Assembly (NCBI GenBank): GCA_017550765.1
Contig: JAFZOC010000287.1
Location: forward strand, 1 to 12,717
Direction of reading: 5' to 3'
DNA from: Oscillospiraceae bacterium
GTDB taxonomy: Bacteria; Bacillota_A; Clostridia; Oscillospirales; Oscillospiraceae
DNA: 12,717 nt
Shown piece after piece: positions 7,091 to 12,717 of this stretch; within the stretch, counting starts at the first letter, position 1; every line of letters starts with the position of its first letter. The notes below the pieces were generated by a model that saw only the letters and a program-made list of their open reading frames with translations, was not told the DNA's origin and ran no database searches. The translations under genes and the position numbers were made by a program.

Positions 7091-7120
7091 GAGCGAGGCT
7101 GCCTGTCAGGGCGGCCTCGC
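7091..7120. repeat. Right 30-bp direct repeat (H1) of element copy 2
   Basis: Exact duplicate of 6895-6924. Its first two bases are shared with the H5 right arm, as in copy 1. The conserved 3' boundary of the element core therefore lies at CCTT (7087-7090). Confidence 0.92.
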
Positions 7121-7205
7121 ACTGACGCTGTCAAAGCCCACCACGGGACCTCTTTTCGACAGAGCAGAGGGGGAGTTCGAGGGGGGCCCCCTTCCTCGCT
7201 CTGCC
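7121..7205. repeat. Possible decayed element remnant beside copy 2
   Basis: CTGTCAAAGCCC (7128-7139) resembles CTGTAGACAAAGCCC of copies 2 and 3 with three bases missing. TTTCGACA (7154-7161) recalls TTTCGACA at 2885-2892 in copy 1. AGAGCAGAGG (7161-7170) pairs loosely with CCTCGCTCT (7194-7202), and CCTCGCTCTGCC (7194-7205) exactly matches 6919-6930 of H1. This reads as a third H1 boundary with a shrunken core between; it is inference from short matches. Confidence 0.4.
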
Positions 7206-7343
7206 GTCCCGCACGCTCTCGCCCGCTCTGCCCCGGCGGTGAGCAGGCACCATGTGGGCGCTTTTTTCGGCACTTTGCGAAACAAATAACAGGCTCGTTA
7301 GAAACTTATCTAGAAAAAACGACGAAAAACCGCGTCTCGGCCA
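7206..7343. other. Non-coding stretch upstream of the rnf promoter
   Basis: No gene is seen. The left part is GC-rich. A T6 run at 7262-7267 follows only weak pairing. From about 7280 the base composition turns AT-rich (AAATAACAGG, then A-runs near 7313 and 7325), which could act as an upstream promoter element for rnf. Confidence 0.4.
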
Positions 7344-7373
7344 TAGACACGACGGGCCGGATCGTGGTATCAT
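7344..7373 (+). promoter_or_regulatory. Extended -10 promoter of the rnf operon
   Basis: TAGACA (7344-7349), an 18-base spacer, then TATCAT (7368-7373), with an extended TGG (7365-7367). Expected transcription start is near 7380, giving a leader of about 40 bases before rnfC. No other promoter-like sequence is evident inside the operon, so all six genes are probably one transcript. Confidence 0.65.
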
Positions 7374-7389
7374 ATCGACTAGCGATATG
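7371..7389. promoter_or_regulatory. Operator-like inverted repeat at the rnf transcription start
   Basis: CATATCG (7371-7377), a 5-base spacer ACTAG, then CGATATG (7383-7389): a perfect 7+7 inverted repeat overlapping the end of the -10 box and the predicted start point. The position fits a repressor operator or a small 5' RNA hairpin. It does not match the Rex consensus (TTGTTAA...TTAACAA). The regulator is unknown. Confidence 0.5.
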
Positions 7390-7420
7390 CCTGCGCAGAA
7401 ACTAAAACGAGGTGAAGCAT

Positions 7421-8767
7421 ATGACCCACACGTTCAAAGGCGGCGTGCATCCTGACTACTGCAAGCGGCCGGATATCCCGGTCACCGTCATCGCGCCGCC
7501 GCCCCAGGTCGTCATCCCCATGATCCAGCACATCGGCGCTCCCTGCAAGCCTCTGGTGAAGAAGGGCGACTATGTCAAGATGGGCCAGAAGATCGGCGAG
7601 AACCCCGCGCCTGTCTCTGCGCCGATCCATGCCAGCGTTTCCGGCAGGGTCGTGGCGGTGGAGCCCCGTCCCCATCCGCTGGGAGACACGATCATGTCGG
7701 TCGTCATCGAGAACGACGGACTGGACGCTCCGGAGTTCATGGAACCCCTGACCGAGGCGCAGCTCAAAGATCCGGACGCCATCCTGGAGCGTATCCGGGC
7801 AGCCGGCGTGGTCGGCATGGGCGGCGCCATGTTCCCCACCGCTTTCAAGATCCAGGGCGGCCGCGGCAAGGTGGACAAGCTCATCATCAACGGCGCCGAG
7901 TGCGAGCCCTATCTGAACGGCGACCACCTGACCATGCTCAACTTCCCTGAGCAGCTGCTGCGGGGCATCGAGCTGGTGCGCATCGCCAGCGGCGTCGACA
8001 CCGCCTACTACGGCATCGAGGTCAACAAGCAGGACGCCATCGACCTGCTGCGCTCCCATCATCCGGAGCGCTACGGGATCGAGATCGTGCCCGAGAAAGT
8101 CAAGTACCCCCAGGGCGGCGAGAAGATGCAGGTCAAGGCCGTCACAGGCCGTGAGGTCAAGCCCGGCGGGCTGCCTTCCGGTGTGGGCGCCAACGTGGTC
8201 TCCACCCGTACCTGCTACGCCATCTACCAGGCCTGCTATGAGGGCAAGCCCGTGATCGAGCGCATCGTCTCCGTCGCCGGCAGCGCCCTGAAGGAGCCGG
8301 TGAACGGACTTACCCGTGTGGGCACCCCCTTCCAGTGGCTGGCTGAACAGTGCGGCGGCTTTGTGAAAGAGCCCCGGAAGATCGTCCTGGGCGGGCCCAT
8401 GATGGGCATCTGCGCCACCAGCTTCGAGGCGCCCACCATCAAGGGCACCTCCGGCGTGCTCTTCTTCACCGAGGAGGAGGACCGGCACGAGGACGAGCCC
8501 CAGTGCATCCGCTGCGGCAAGTGCATCACCGTCTGCCCCATGCAGCTGGAGCCGGTGTTCATGTACATGTACTACTCCAAGGGCGACTATGAGATGCTGG
8601 AGAAGTACCATGTGATGGACTGCTTCGAGTGCGGCAGCTGCTCCTTCAACTGCCCGGCCCGCATGCCCCTGACCCACGCCTTCAAGACCGCGAAGCTGAT
8701 GTTCCAGGCCAAGGCAGCCAAGGAGAAGGCCAAGGCCGAGGCAGCAGCAAAGGAGGCCAAGAAATGA
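7421..8767 (+). CDS. rnfC: Rnf electron transport complex subunit C
   Basis: Peripheral membrane subunit of the ion-pumping ferredoxin:NAD+ oxidoreductase; it carries the NAD(H) and FMN site. 448 residues: N-terminal FKGGVHP (5-11) typical of RnfC; a biotinyl-like segment SAPIHASVSGRV (66-77); the Gly-rich nucleotide/FMN loop VVGMGGAMFPT (130-140) with INGAECEPY (156-164); an SLBB-type region (about 250-340); then two [4Fe-4S] motifs with Cys362/365/368/372 and Cys401/404/407/411. The last 20 residues are an Ala/Lys/Glu tail that contains the rnfD ribosome binding site. The start at 7421 follows GAGGTGA (7409-7415). A GTG nine bases upstream lies inside that site and is not used. It is the first gene of the operon and overlaps rnfD by 4 bases. 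Confidence 0.96.
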   Translation: MTHTFKGGVHPDYCKRPDIPVTVIAPPPQVVIPMIQHIGAPCKPLVKKGDYVKMGQKIGENPAPVSAPIHASVSGRVVAVEPRPHPLGDTIMSVVIENDGLDAPEFMEPLTEAQLKDPDAILERIRAAGVVGMGGAMFPTAFKIQGGRGKVDKLIINGAECEPYLNGDHLTMLNFPEQLLRGIELVRIASGVDTAYYGIEVNKQDAIDLLRSHHPERYGIEIVPEKVKYPQGGEKMQVKAVTGREVKPGGLPSGVGANVVSTRTCYAIYQACYEGKPVIERIVSVAGSALKEPVNGLTRVGTPFQWLAEQCGGFVKEPRKIVLGGPMMGICATSFEAPTIKGTSGVLFFTEEEDRHEDEPQCIRCGKCITVCPMQLEPVFMYMYYSKGDYEMLEKYHVMDCFECGSCSFNCPARMPLTHAFKTAKLMFQAKAAKEKAKAEAAAKEAKK

Positions 8768-9816
8768 GCGAGAAAAAAGAACGCATCATCCTGGACGTGG
8801 CTTACCAGCCCCAAGTCCGGACCAAGACCGACACCCAGCGCCTGATGCTGCGTGTGATCGTGGCGCTGCTGCCGGCGGTGGTCTGGTCGGTGGTCCAGTT
8901 CGGGCCCAAGACCTTGGTGGTCATCGCGTCCTCCGTCCTCTCGGCGGTCTTCTTCGAGTGGGCTTACCGCAAGTTCGTCCATAAGACCGCCTCCATCGGC
9001 GACCTGAGCGCGGTGGTGACCGGCCTGCTCCTGGCGCTGACCCTGCCGCCCTCCGCTCCCTGGTGGCTGCCCGTCGTCGGCACCTTCTTCAGCATCGTGG
9101 TGGTCAAGCAGCTCTATGGCGGCATCGGCAAGAACTTCCTGAACCCGGCCCTGGCCGCCCGTGCCTTCCTGCTGGCGTCCTATGCGATGCTCCTGGGCCG
9201 TTTCCCGGCCCCCAACGCCATGAGCGGGATCGAGGGCGTGGATGCGATCTCCGCGGCCACTCCCATGTCCTTCCTGTACGGGACCGAGCCCATGCCCGCC
9301 TACTACAACTTCAAGACCCTCTTCCTCGGCCAGATCCCCGGCGCCATCGGTGAGATCAGCACGCTGCTCCTGCTGATCGGCGGCCTGTATCTGATCGTCA
9401 CCAAGGTGATCTCCTGGCGCATCCCGGTATCCTTCCTGGGCACGGTCGCGCTGCTGACGCTGATCTTCGGCGGCGGCGAGGGCATGAGCCATGTGGATTT
9501 CATGCTCTACAACCTGCTCTCCGGCGGCCTGGTGCTGGCCTCTGTCTTCATGGCTACCGACTACGCCACCAGCCCCGTGACCCTCAAGGGCCAGCTGCTC
9601 TATGGCTTCGGCTGCGGGGCGATCACGGTGCTGATCCGGTATTTCGGCGGCTACCCGGAGGGCGTCACCTACGCGATCCTGCTGATGAACCTGTGCGCCT
9701 GGGCCATCGACAAGGGCTTCCACCGCCACCAGTTCGGCGTCAGCAAGGAGGATATCGCGGCGGAGAAGGCGGCCAAGAGAGCGGAGAAGAAGGCCGCAAA
9801 GGAGGCTGCGAAATGA
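8764..9816 (+). CDS. rnfD: Rnf electron transport complex subunit D
   Basis: Integral membrane flavoprotein subunit of Rnf (NqrB/RnfD family), 350 residues with about eight to ten hydrophobic segments. GxxxNFLNPALAARAF (near 120-135) and the FMN attachment region DAISAATPM (160-168) are visible; Thr166 is the expected covalent FMN site by homology. The start ATG at 8764 overlaps the rnfC stop (ATGA) and is preceded by AAAGGAGG (8749-8756) at 7 bases. The frame is open further upstream inside rnfC, but the conserved protein begins at MSEKKERIIL. The C-terminal 20 residues are a soluble Ala/Lys tail like that of RnfC. Confidence 0.96.
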   Translation: MSEKKERIILDVAYQPQVRTKTDTQRLMLRVIVALLPAVVWSVVQFGPKTLVVIASSVLSAVFFEWAYRKFVHKTASIGDLSAVVTGLLLALTLPPSAPWWLPVVGTFFSIVVVKQLYGGIGKNFLNPALAARAFLLASYAMLLGRFPAPNAMSGIEGVDAISAATPMSFLYGTEPMPAYYNFKTLFLGQIPGAIGEISTLLLLIGGLYLIVTKVISWRIPVSFLGTVALLTLIFGGGEGMSHVDFMLYNLLSGGLVLASVFMATDYATSPVTLKGQLLYGFGCGAITVLIRYFGGYPEGVTYAILLMNLCAWAIDKGFHRHQFGVSKEDIAAEKAAKRAEKKAAKEAAK

Positions 9817-10412
9817 AAGACATCCTGAAACTGTCCCTGGTGCTCTTCCTGATCTGCGCGATCGTCGCCGGCGTCCTGGGCGCTGTGGACATGGTCACCC
9901 GCGGACCGATCGAGAAGTACCAGACCGATAAGACGAACGAGGCCTATGCCAAGGTCATGCCCGTGAACGTGGCCGAGGGCGAAGAGAAGTACAGCCCCAT
10001 CGACCTGAAGGCCCTGGGCCTCCAGACGAATGTGGACGCCAACGGCCAGAAGATCAAGATCCTGTCCGTTTCCAAGGCCAACGACGGCTCCGGCTACGTG
10101 GTCGAGACCGAATTCTCCGGCGCTCAGGGCACCATCACCATGGTCGTGGGCGTGAACGAGGCCCTCAAGTGCACCGGCGTCTCCATCACCAAGCACTCCG
10201 AGACCTCCGGCCTTGGCGCCAACGCCGCCAGCACCGCCGAGGTGGGCGTCAACTTCCGCCAGCAGTTCGTGGGCGTGACGAAGCTCGTCCAGCTCAAGAA
10301 GGCCGGCGGCACGATCGACGCGCTGTCCGGCGCGACCATCACCTCCCGCAGCGTGACCAACGCCACCGCCGCGGCGATCTCCTTCGTGGAGACGCTGCAG
10401 CCTCTGCTCTGA
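9813..10412 (+). CDS. rnfG: Rnf electron transport complex subunit G
   Basis: Membrane-anchored flavoprotein of Rnf (NqrC/RnfG family), 199 residues. One N-terminal hydrophobic helix (about 5-27) is followed by an extracytoplasmic FMN-binding domain with KHSETSGLGA (127-136) and the attachment motif DALSGATITS (169-178), where Thr175 is expected to hold FMN through a phosphoester bond. The start overlaps the rnfD stop by 4 bases (ATGA), with AAAGGAGG at 9798-9805 again 7 bases away. A frame open from 9693 covers the same region but starts inside rnfD. Length and motifs are normal for the family. Confidence 0.96.
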   Translation: MKDILKLSLVLFLICAIVAGVLGAVDMVTRGPIEKYQTDKTNEAYAKVMPVNVAEGEEKYSPIDLKALGLQTNVDANGQKIKILSVSKANDGSGYVVETEFSGAQGTITMVVGVNEALKCTGVSITKHSETSGLGANAASTAEVGVNFRQQFVGVTKLVQLKKAGGTIDALSGATITSRSVTNATAAAISFVETLQPLL

Positions 10413-10427
10413 GAAGGAGGGGAACAT

Positions 10428-11123
10428 ATGGACTTCAAGAGACAGCTCAAAGAAGGCGTCATCACCAATAACCCCATCCTGGTCCAGCAGCTGGGCATGT
10501 GCGCCACCATGGCCATCACCACCTCGCTCTTCAACGGCGTGGGCATGGGCCTGTCGGTGCTGATCATCCTGACCTGCTGCAACGTGGCCGTTTCCCTGGT
10601 GCGCAAGTTCATCCCCGATGAGATCCGCCTGGCGATCTTCGTGGTCATCATCGCGGGCTTCGTCACCATCGTGGACCTGCTGCTGCAGGCCTTCATCCCG
10701 GCGCTGAGCGAATCCCTGGGCGTGTTCATCCCGCTGATCGTGGTCAACTGCATCATCATCGGCCGGGCTGAGGCCTTCTGCCAGAAGAACCCCGTGGGGC
10801 CGGCCTTCGTGGACGGCATCACCCAGGGCCTGGGCTACACCTGCGTGCTGATCATCATGTGCACCTTCCGTGAATTCCTGGGCAGCGGCCGTTTCGGCGG
10901 CGGCCTGATCGACACGGTGAAGGGCATCACCCTGGACGGCACCGGCTCCGGCATCCAGATCTTCAACAGCGAATACGGCGCGTCCATCCTGACGCTGCCG
11001 GTGGGCGGCTTCCTGACGCTGGGCTTCATCTTCGCCGCCATGCAGGCCGCGCTCAAGAACGCTGCCAAGAAGAAAGAAGAGGCCGCAAGGGCCGCCGCGA
11101 AAGAGGAGGATGAAGAAGCATGA
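10428..11123 (+). CDS. rnfE: Rnf electron transport complex subunit E
   Basis: Integral membrane subunit of Rnf (NqrD/RnfE family), 231 residues and about six helices. It begins MDFKRQLKEGVITNNP, typical of clostridial RnfE. LGMC (22-25) and VVNC (105-108) contain the conserved cysteines that, by homology to Nqr and Rnf structures, hold an intramembrane [2Fe-2S] cluster together with RnfA. FREFLGSGR (147-155) is also conserved. The start at 10428 follows AAGGAGGGG (10414-10422). The end carries a charged Ala/Lys/Glu tail (about 207-231) that includes the rnfA ribosome binding site. It overlaps rnfA by 4 bases. Confidence 0.96.
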   Translation: MDFKRQLKEGVITNNPILVQQLGMCATMAITTSLFNGVGMGLSVLIILTCCNVAVSLVRKFIPDEIRLAIFVVIIAGFVTIVDLLLQAFIPALSESLGVFIPLIVVNCIIIGRAEAFCQKNPVGPAFVDGITQGLGYTCVLIIMCTFREFLGSGRFGGGLIDTVKGITLDGTGSGIQIFNSEYGASILTLPVGGFLTLGFIFAAMQAALKNAAKKKEEAARAAAKEEDEEA

Positions 11124-11707
11124 GCGTGACGGAATATATCTCCATCGCCATCGGCGCGATCCTGATCAACAACTTCATCTTCTCCCAGTTCCTGGGCTGC
11201 TGCCCCTTCCTGGGCTGCTCCAGCAAGGTGGATACCGCCACCGGCATGGGCCTGGCCGTGGTCTTCGTCATGGGCCTGGCCTCGGCGATCTGCTATGTGG
11301 TCAACGAGTTCATCCTGGTGCCCCTGGGTCTGGCTTTCCTGAAGACCCTGGCCTTCATCCTGGTCATCGCCGCCCTGGTGCAGTTCGTGGAGATGTTCCT
11401 GAAGAAGGCCGTCCCCAGCCTGTACTCCGCCCTGGGCATCTACCTGCCTCTGATCATCACCAACTGCGCGGTGCTGGGCGTGGTGCTGCTGAACGTACAG
11501 AACGGCTATGATTTCCTGGGCTCCGTGATCTACGGCATCACCGGCGGCCTTGGCTTCATGCTGGCGATCGTGCTCTTCGCCAGCGTCCGCGAGCGCATCC
11601 AGTTCGCCGATTACCCCGAGTGTTTCGAAGGCTTCCCCATCTGTCTGGTGTCCGCGGGCCTTGTCGCGCTGGCCTTCATGGGCTTCAGCGGCATGAAGAT
11701 CTTTTAA
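11120..11707 (+). CDS. rnfA: Rnf electron transport complex subunit A
   Basis: Integral membrane subunit of Rnf (NqrE/RnfA family), 195 residues and about six helices, related to and inverted relative to RnfE. NNFIFSQFLG (17-26) and IITNC (112-116) are the family signatures; Cys28 and Cys116 are the expected cluster ligands. The first motif reads FLGCCPFLGC and has two extra cysteines (27 and 33) beside the ligand position. The start overlaps the rnfE stop by 4 bases, with GAGGAGG ending about 10 bases before it. Unlike RnfC, RnfD and RnfE it has no Ala/Lys tail. Confidence 0.96.
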   Translation: MSVTEYISIAIGAILINNFIFSQFLGCCPFLGCSSKVDTATGMGLAVVFVMGLASAICYVVNEFILVPLGLAFLKTLAFILVIAALVQFVEMFLKKAVPSLYSALGIYLPLIITNCAVLGVVLLNVQNGYDFLGSVIYGITGGLGFMLAIVLFASVRERIQFADYPECFEGFPICLVSAGLVALAFMGFSGMKIF

Positions 11708-11719
11708 GGAGGGTGCGAG

Positions 11720-12514
11720 ATGTCGATCCTATATGCTGTCCTCGTCCTGGGTGCGCTGGGCGCCCTGTTCGGCGCGCTGCTCGCCTTCGCCTCCAAGATC
11801 TTCCACGTTGAGGTCGATCCCAAGCAGGCCGCTGTCCGCGCCTGCCTGGCCGGCGCCAACTGCGGCGGCTGCGGATATCCCGGCTGCGACGGTTACGCCG
11901 CTGCAGTGGCGAAGGGCGAGGCTCCCTGCAACAAGTGTGTCGCCTCTGGTCCGGAGGCAGCCGCCAAGATCGCCGAGATCATGGGCGTGGCCGCCGGCGA
12001 TGCGGAGAAGATGGTGGCTTTCGTGCCCTGTTCCGGCTGCACCGATACGGCCGAGCTCCGCTTCAACTACACCGGCCCCGAAGATTGCCGGGCCGCCATG
12101 CTCTTCGGCGGCAAGAGCAACAAGCTCTGCACCTTCGCCTGCATCGGCATGGGCAACTGCGCCAAAGCCTGCAAGTTCGACGCCATGCATGTGGTCGATG
12201 GCGTGGCCAGGGTGGACCGCTCCAAGTGCGTGGGCTGCGGCGCCTGTGTGGACGCCTGTCCCAAGGACATCGTCAAGCTGATCCCGGAGAAGCAGAAGGT
12301 CATGGTCGTCTGCCGCAACCAGGACAAGGGCGGCCAGGTCATGAAGATCTGCAAAGTGGGCTGCATCGGCTGCATGCGTTGCCAGCGGGAGTGCCCCAAC
12401 GACGCCATCCATGTGGTGGACAATGTGGCCAGCGTGGATCCCGAGAAGTGCGTCCAGTGCGGCCACTGCGTCGAGGTCTGCCCCCGCAAGATCATCCAGA
12501 TCCTCAAACCTTGA
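11720..12514 (+). CDS. rnfB: Rnf electron transport complex subunit B (ferredoxin-accepting)
   Basis: Iron-sulfur subunit that takes electrons from reduced ferredoxin. 264 residues: an N-terminal membrane anchor (about 3-25); a 4Fe-4S domain NCGGCGYPGCDGYA with Cys48/51/56/73; a PCSGC pair (103-107); then ferredoxin-like motifs Cys137/141/147/151, 170/173/176/180, 215/218/221/225 and 244/247/250/254. Cys198 and Cys211 lie in a clostridial-type insert (VCRNQDKG). The cysteine-rich form with about five clusters is typical of clostridial RnfB and longer than the gammaproteobacterial version in cluster content. The start at 11720 follows AAGGAGGG (11706-11713) with a 6-base spacer. It is the last gene of the operon; element copy 3 lies 20 bases downstream. 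Confidence 0.96.
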   Translation: MSILYAVLVLGALGALFGALLAFASKIFHVEVDPKQAAVRACLAGANCGGCGYPGCDGYAAAVAKGEAPCNKCVASGPEAAAKIAEIMGVAAGDAEKMVAFVPCSGCTDTAELRFNYTGPEDCRAAMLFGGKSNKLCTFACIGMGNCAKACKFDAMHVVDGVARVDRSKCVGCGACVDACPKDIVKLIPEKQKVMVVCRNQDKGGQVMKICKVGCIGCMRCQRECPNDAIHVVDNVASVDPEKCVQCGHCVEVCPRKIIQILKP

Positions 12515-12534
12515 AACTCGATATCACAGGTATG

Positions 12535-12706
12535 GAACGCGCCGGGCGACTGGCGCGTTCAGACTGTAGACGAAGCCCCATGCTTTGACCGTGAAGATCC
12601 GCATGGGGGGATGTGAGGGGGGAGGGTAGTCCCCCCTCACGTTCGATGGTCGCAAAAAAGGGGACTATTTCGGAAGTCCCCTTTTTTGCGCGTTCAAGGC
12701 GCCGAC
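12535..12706. repeat. Multi-hairpin intergenic repeat element, copy 3 (truncated by contig end)
   Basis: Located 20 bases behind rnfB. H1 (GAACGCGCC 12535-12543 with GGCGCGTTC 12552-12560) is unrelated in sequence to the H1 of copies 1 and 2. Then AGACTGTAGACGAAGC (12561-12576), H2 (CCCCATGC 12576-12583 with GCATGGGG 12601-12608), H3 (GTGAGGGGGG 12613-12622 with CCCCCCTCAC 12631-12640), linker GTTCGAT (12641-12647), H4 (12651-12690) and the left arm of H5 (TCAAGGCGCCGAC, 12694-12706). The right arm and the predicted second H1 are missing because the sequence ends. Confidence 0.88.
12651..12690. terminator. Bidirectional terminator-like hairpin H4 of copy 3
   Basis: Perfect 16-pair stem CGCAAAAAAGGGGACT / AGTCCCCTTTTTTGCG around a loop containing TTCG. 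An A6 run on one side and a T6 run on the other suit intrinsic termination on either strand. It is the best candidate for the 3' end of the rnf transcript. Confidence 0.7.
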
Positions 12707-12717
12707 AGATCGGAAGA
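12707..12717. other. Probable residual Illumina adapter at the contig end
   Basis: The last 11 bases, AGATCGGAAGA, equal the first 11 bases of the standard Illumina adapter (AGATCGGAAGAGC). They interrupt hairpin H5 exactly after its left arm, where copies 1 and 2 continue into a short loop and the complementary arm. They are most likely not genomic. Confidence 0.8.

Larger units (their letters stand above)
6892..7120. repeat. Multi-hairpin intergenic repeat element, copy 2
   Basis: Same architecture as copy 1, 44 bases behind the pseudokinase-lectin gene. H1 (6892-6929, outer stem GCAGAGCGAGGC); CTGTAGACAAAGCCC (6930-6944); H2 (CCCTAT 6942-6947 pairing with ATGGGG 6969-6974); H3 (GTGAGGG 6979-6985 with CCCTCAC 7003-7009); linker GTTCGAT (7010-7016); H4 (7021-7058); H5 (7062-7092, 12 of 13 paired); second H1 (7091-7120). 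Bases 6952-6985 are identical, 34 of 34, to 12586-12619 in copy 3. The two H1 copies share a perfect 30-base direct repeat. A long open frame crosses the region, but it follows the repeat and is not a gene. Confidence 0.88.

Noticed and set aside
2828..7120. CRISPR array, because of repeated hairpins at intervals
   Set aside because: Only two identical repeats per locus, they differ between loci, the spacing is about 165 bases and the intervening sequence is itself conserved; no cas genes.
6989..7405. 138-codon plus-strand frame between the lectin gene and rnfC
   Set aside because: It consists of the repeat element, its remnant and the rnf promoter; a parallel frame in copy 1 shows it comes from the repeat.
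7412..7420. GTG at 7412 as rnfC start
   Set aside because: It is inside the GAGGTGA ribosome binding site for the ATG at 7421.
7379..9729. Long minus-strand frames opposite rnfC and rnfD (432 and 380 codons)
   Set aside because: They mirror conserved Rnf genes, have His/Asp/Ala-rich meaningless translations and no ribosome binding sites.
11729..12466. 245-codon minus-strand frame opposite rnfB
   Set aside because: Shadow of the Cys/Gly-rich rnfB coding sequence.

Overview
The window is a GC-rich piece of a Bacillota (Firmicutes) genome. The Gram-positive replicative polymerase PolC, an Rnf operon in the order rnfCDGEAB, SigA-type promoters and strong Shine-Dalgarno sites together point to an anaerobic member of class Clostridia. 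An Oscillospirales-like gut or rumen lineage is a guess from the GC content and gene set. All nine genes lie on the + strand. The right end carries what looks like residual Illumina adapter, so it is probably the end of a short-read contig.

Layout: (1) 2-2788, polC missing its N-terminal part. (2) 2789-3231, gap with a multi-hairpin repeat element (copy 1), GC-rich hairpins, a promoter and a tandem repeat. (3) 3232-4842, an MBL-fold beta-CASP nuclease of the CPSF/RNase J superfamily. (4) 4843-5158, gap with an intrinsic terminator, a REP-like palindrome and a near-consensus promoter. (5) 5159-6847, a membrane protein combining a degenerate protein-kinase C-lobe (cytoplasmic), an acidic linker, one transmembrane helix and an extracytoplasmic C-type-lectin domain. 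(6) 6848-7420, gap with element copy 2, a decayed element remnant and the rnf promoter. (7) 7421-12514, rnfC-rnfD-rnfG-rnfE-rnfA-rnfB, tightly packed with three ATGA stop/start overlaps. (8) 12515-12717, element copy 3, cut off by the contig end.

The Rnf complex couples reduced-ferredoxin oxidation by NAD+ to ion pumping and is the energy-conserving core here. PolC and the beta-CASP protein are housekeeping-type DNA replication and RNA processing genes. The pseudokinase-lectin protein has no obvious partner nearby.

The most unusual signal is non-coding. Three of the four gaps hold the same roughly 165-230 bp multi-hairpin element, always directly behind a gene. Its core is conserved (one block is 34/34 identical between copies 2 and 3), and its inner stems vary in sequence while staying paired. 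In the two complete copies it is bounded on both sides by the same hairpin (26/28 and 30/30 identical), yet that hairpin differs completely between loci. This looks like an element that enters, or duplicates, the terminator hairpin of its host gene.
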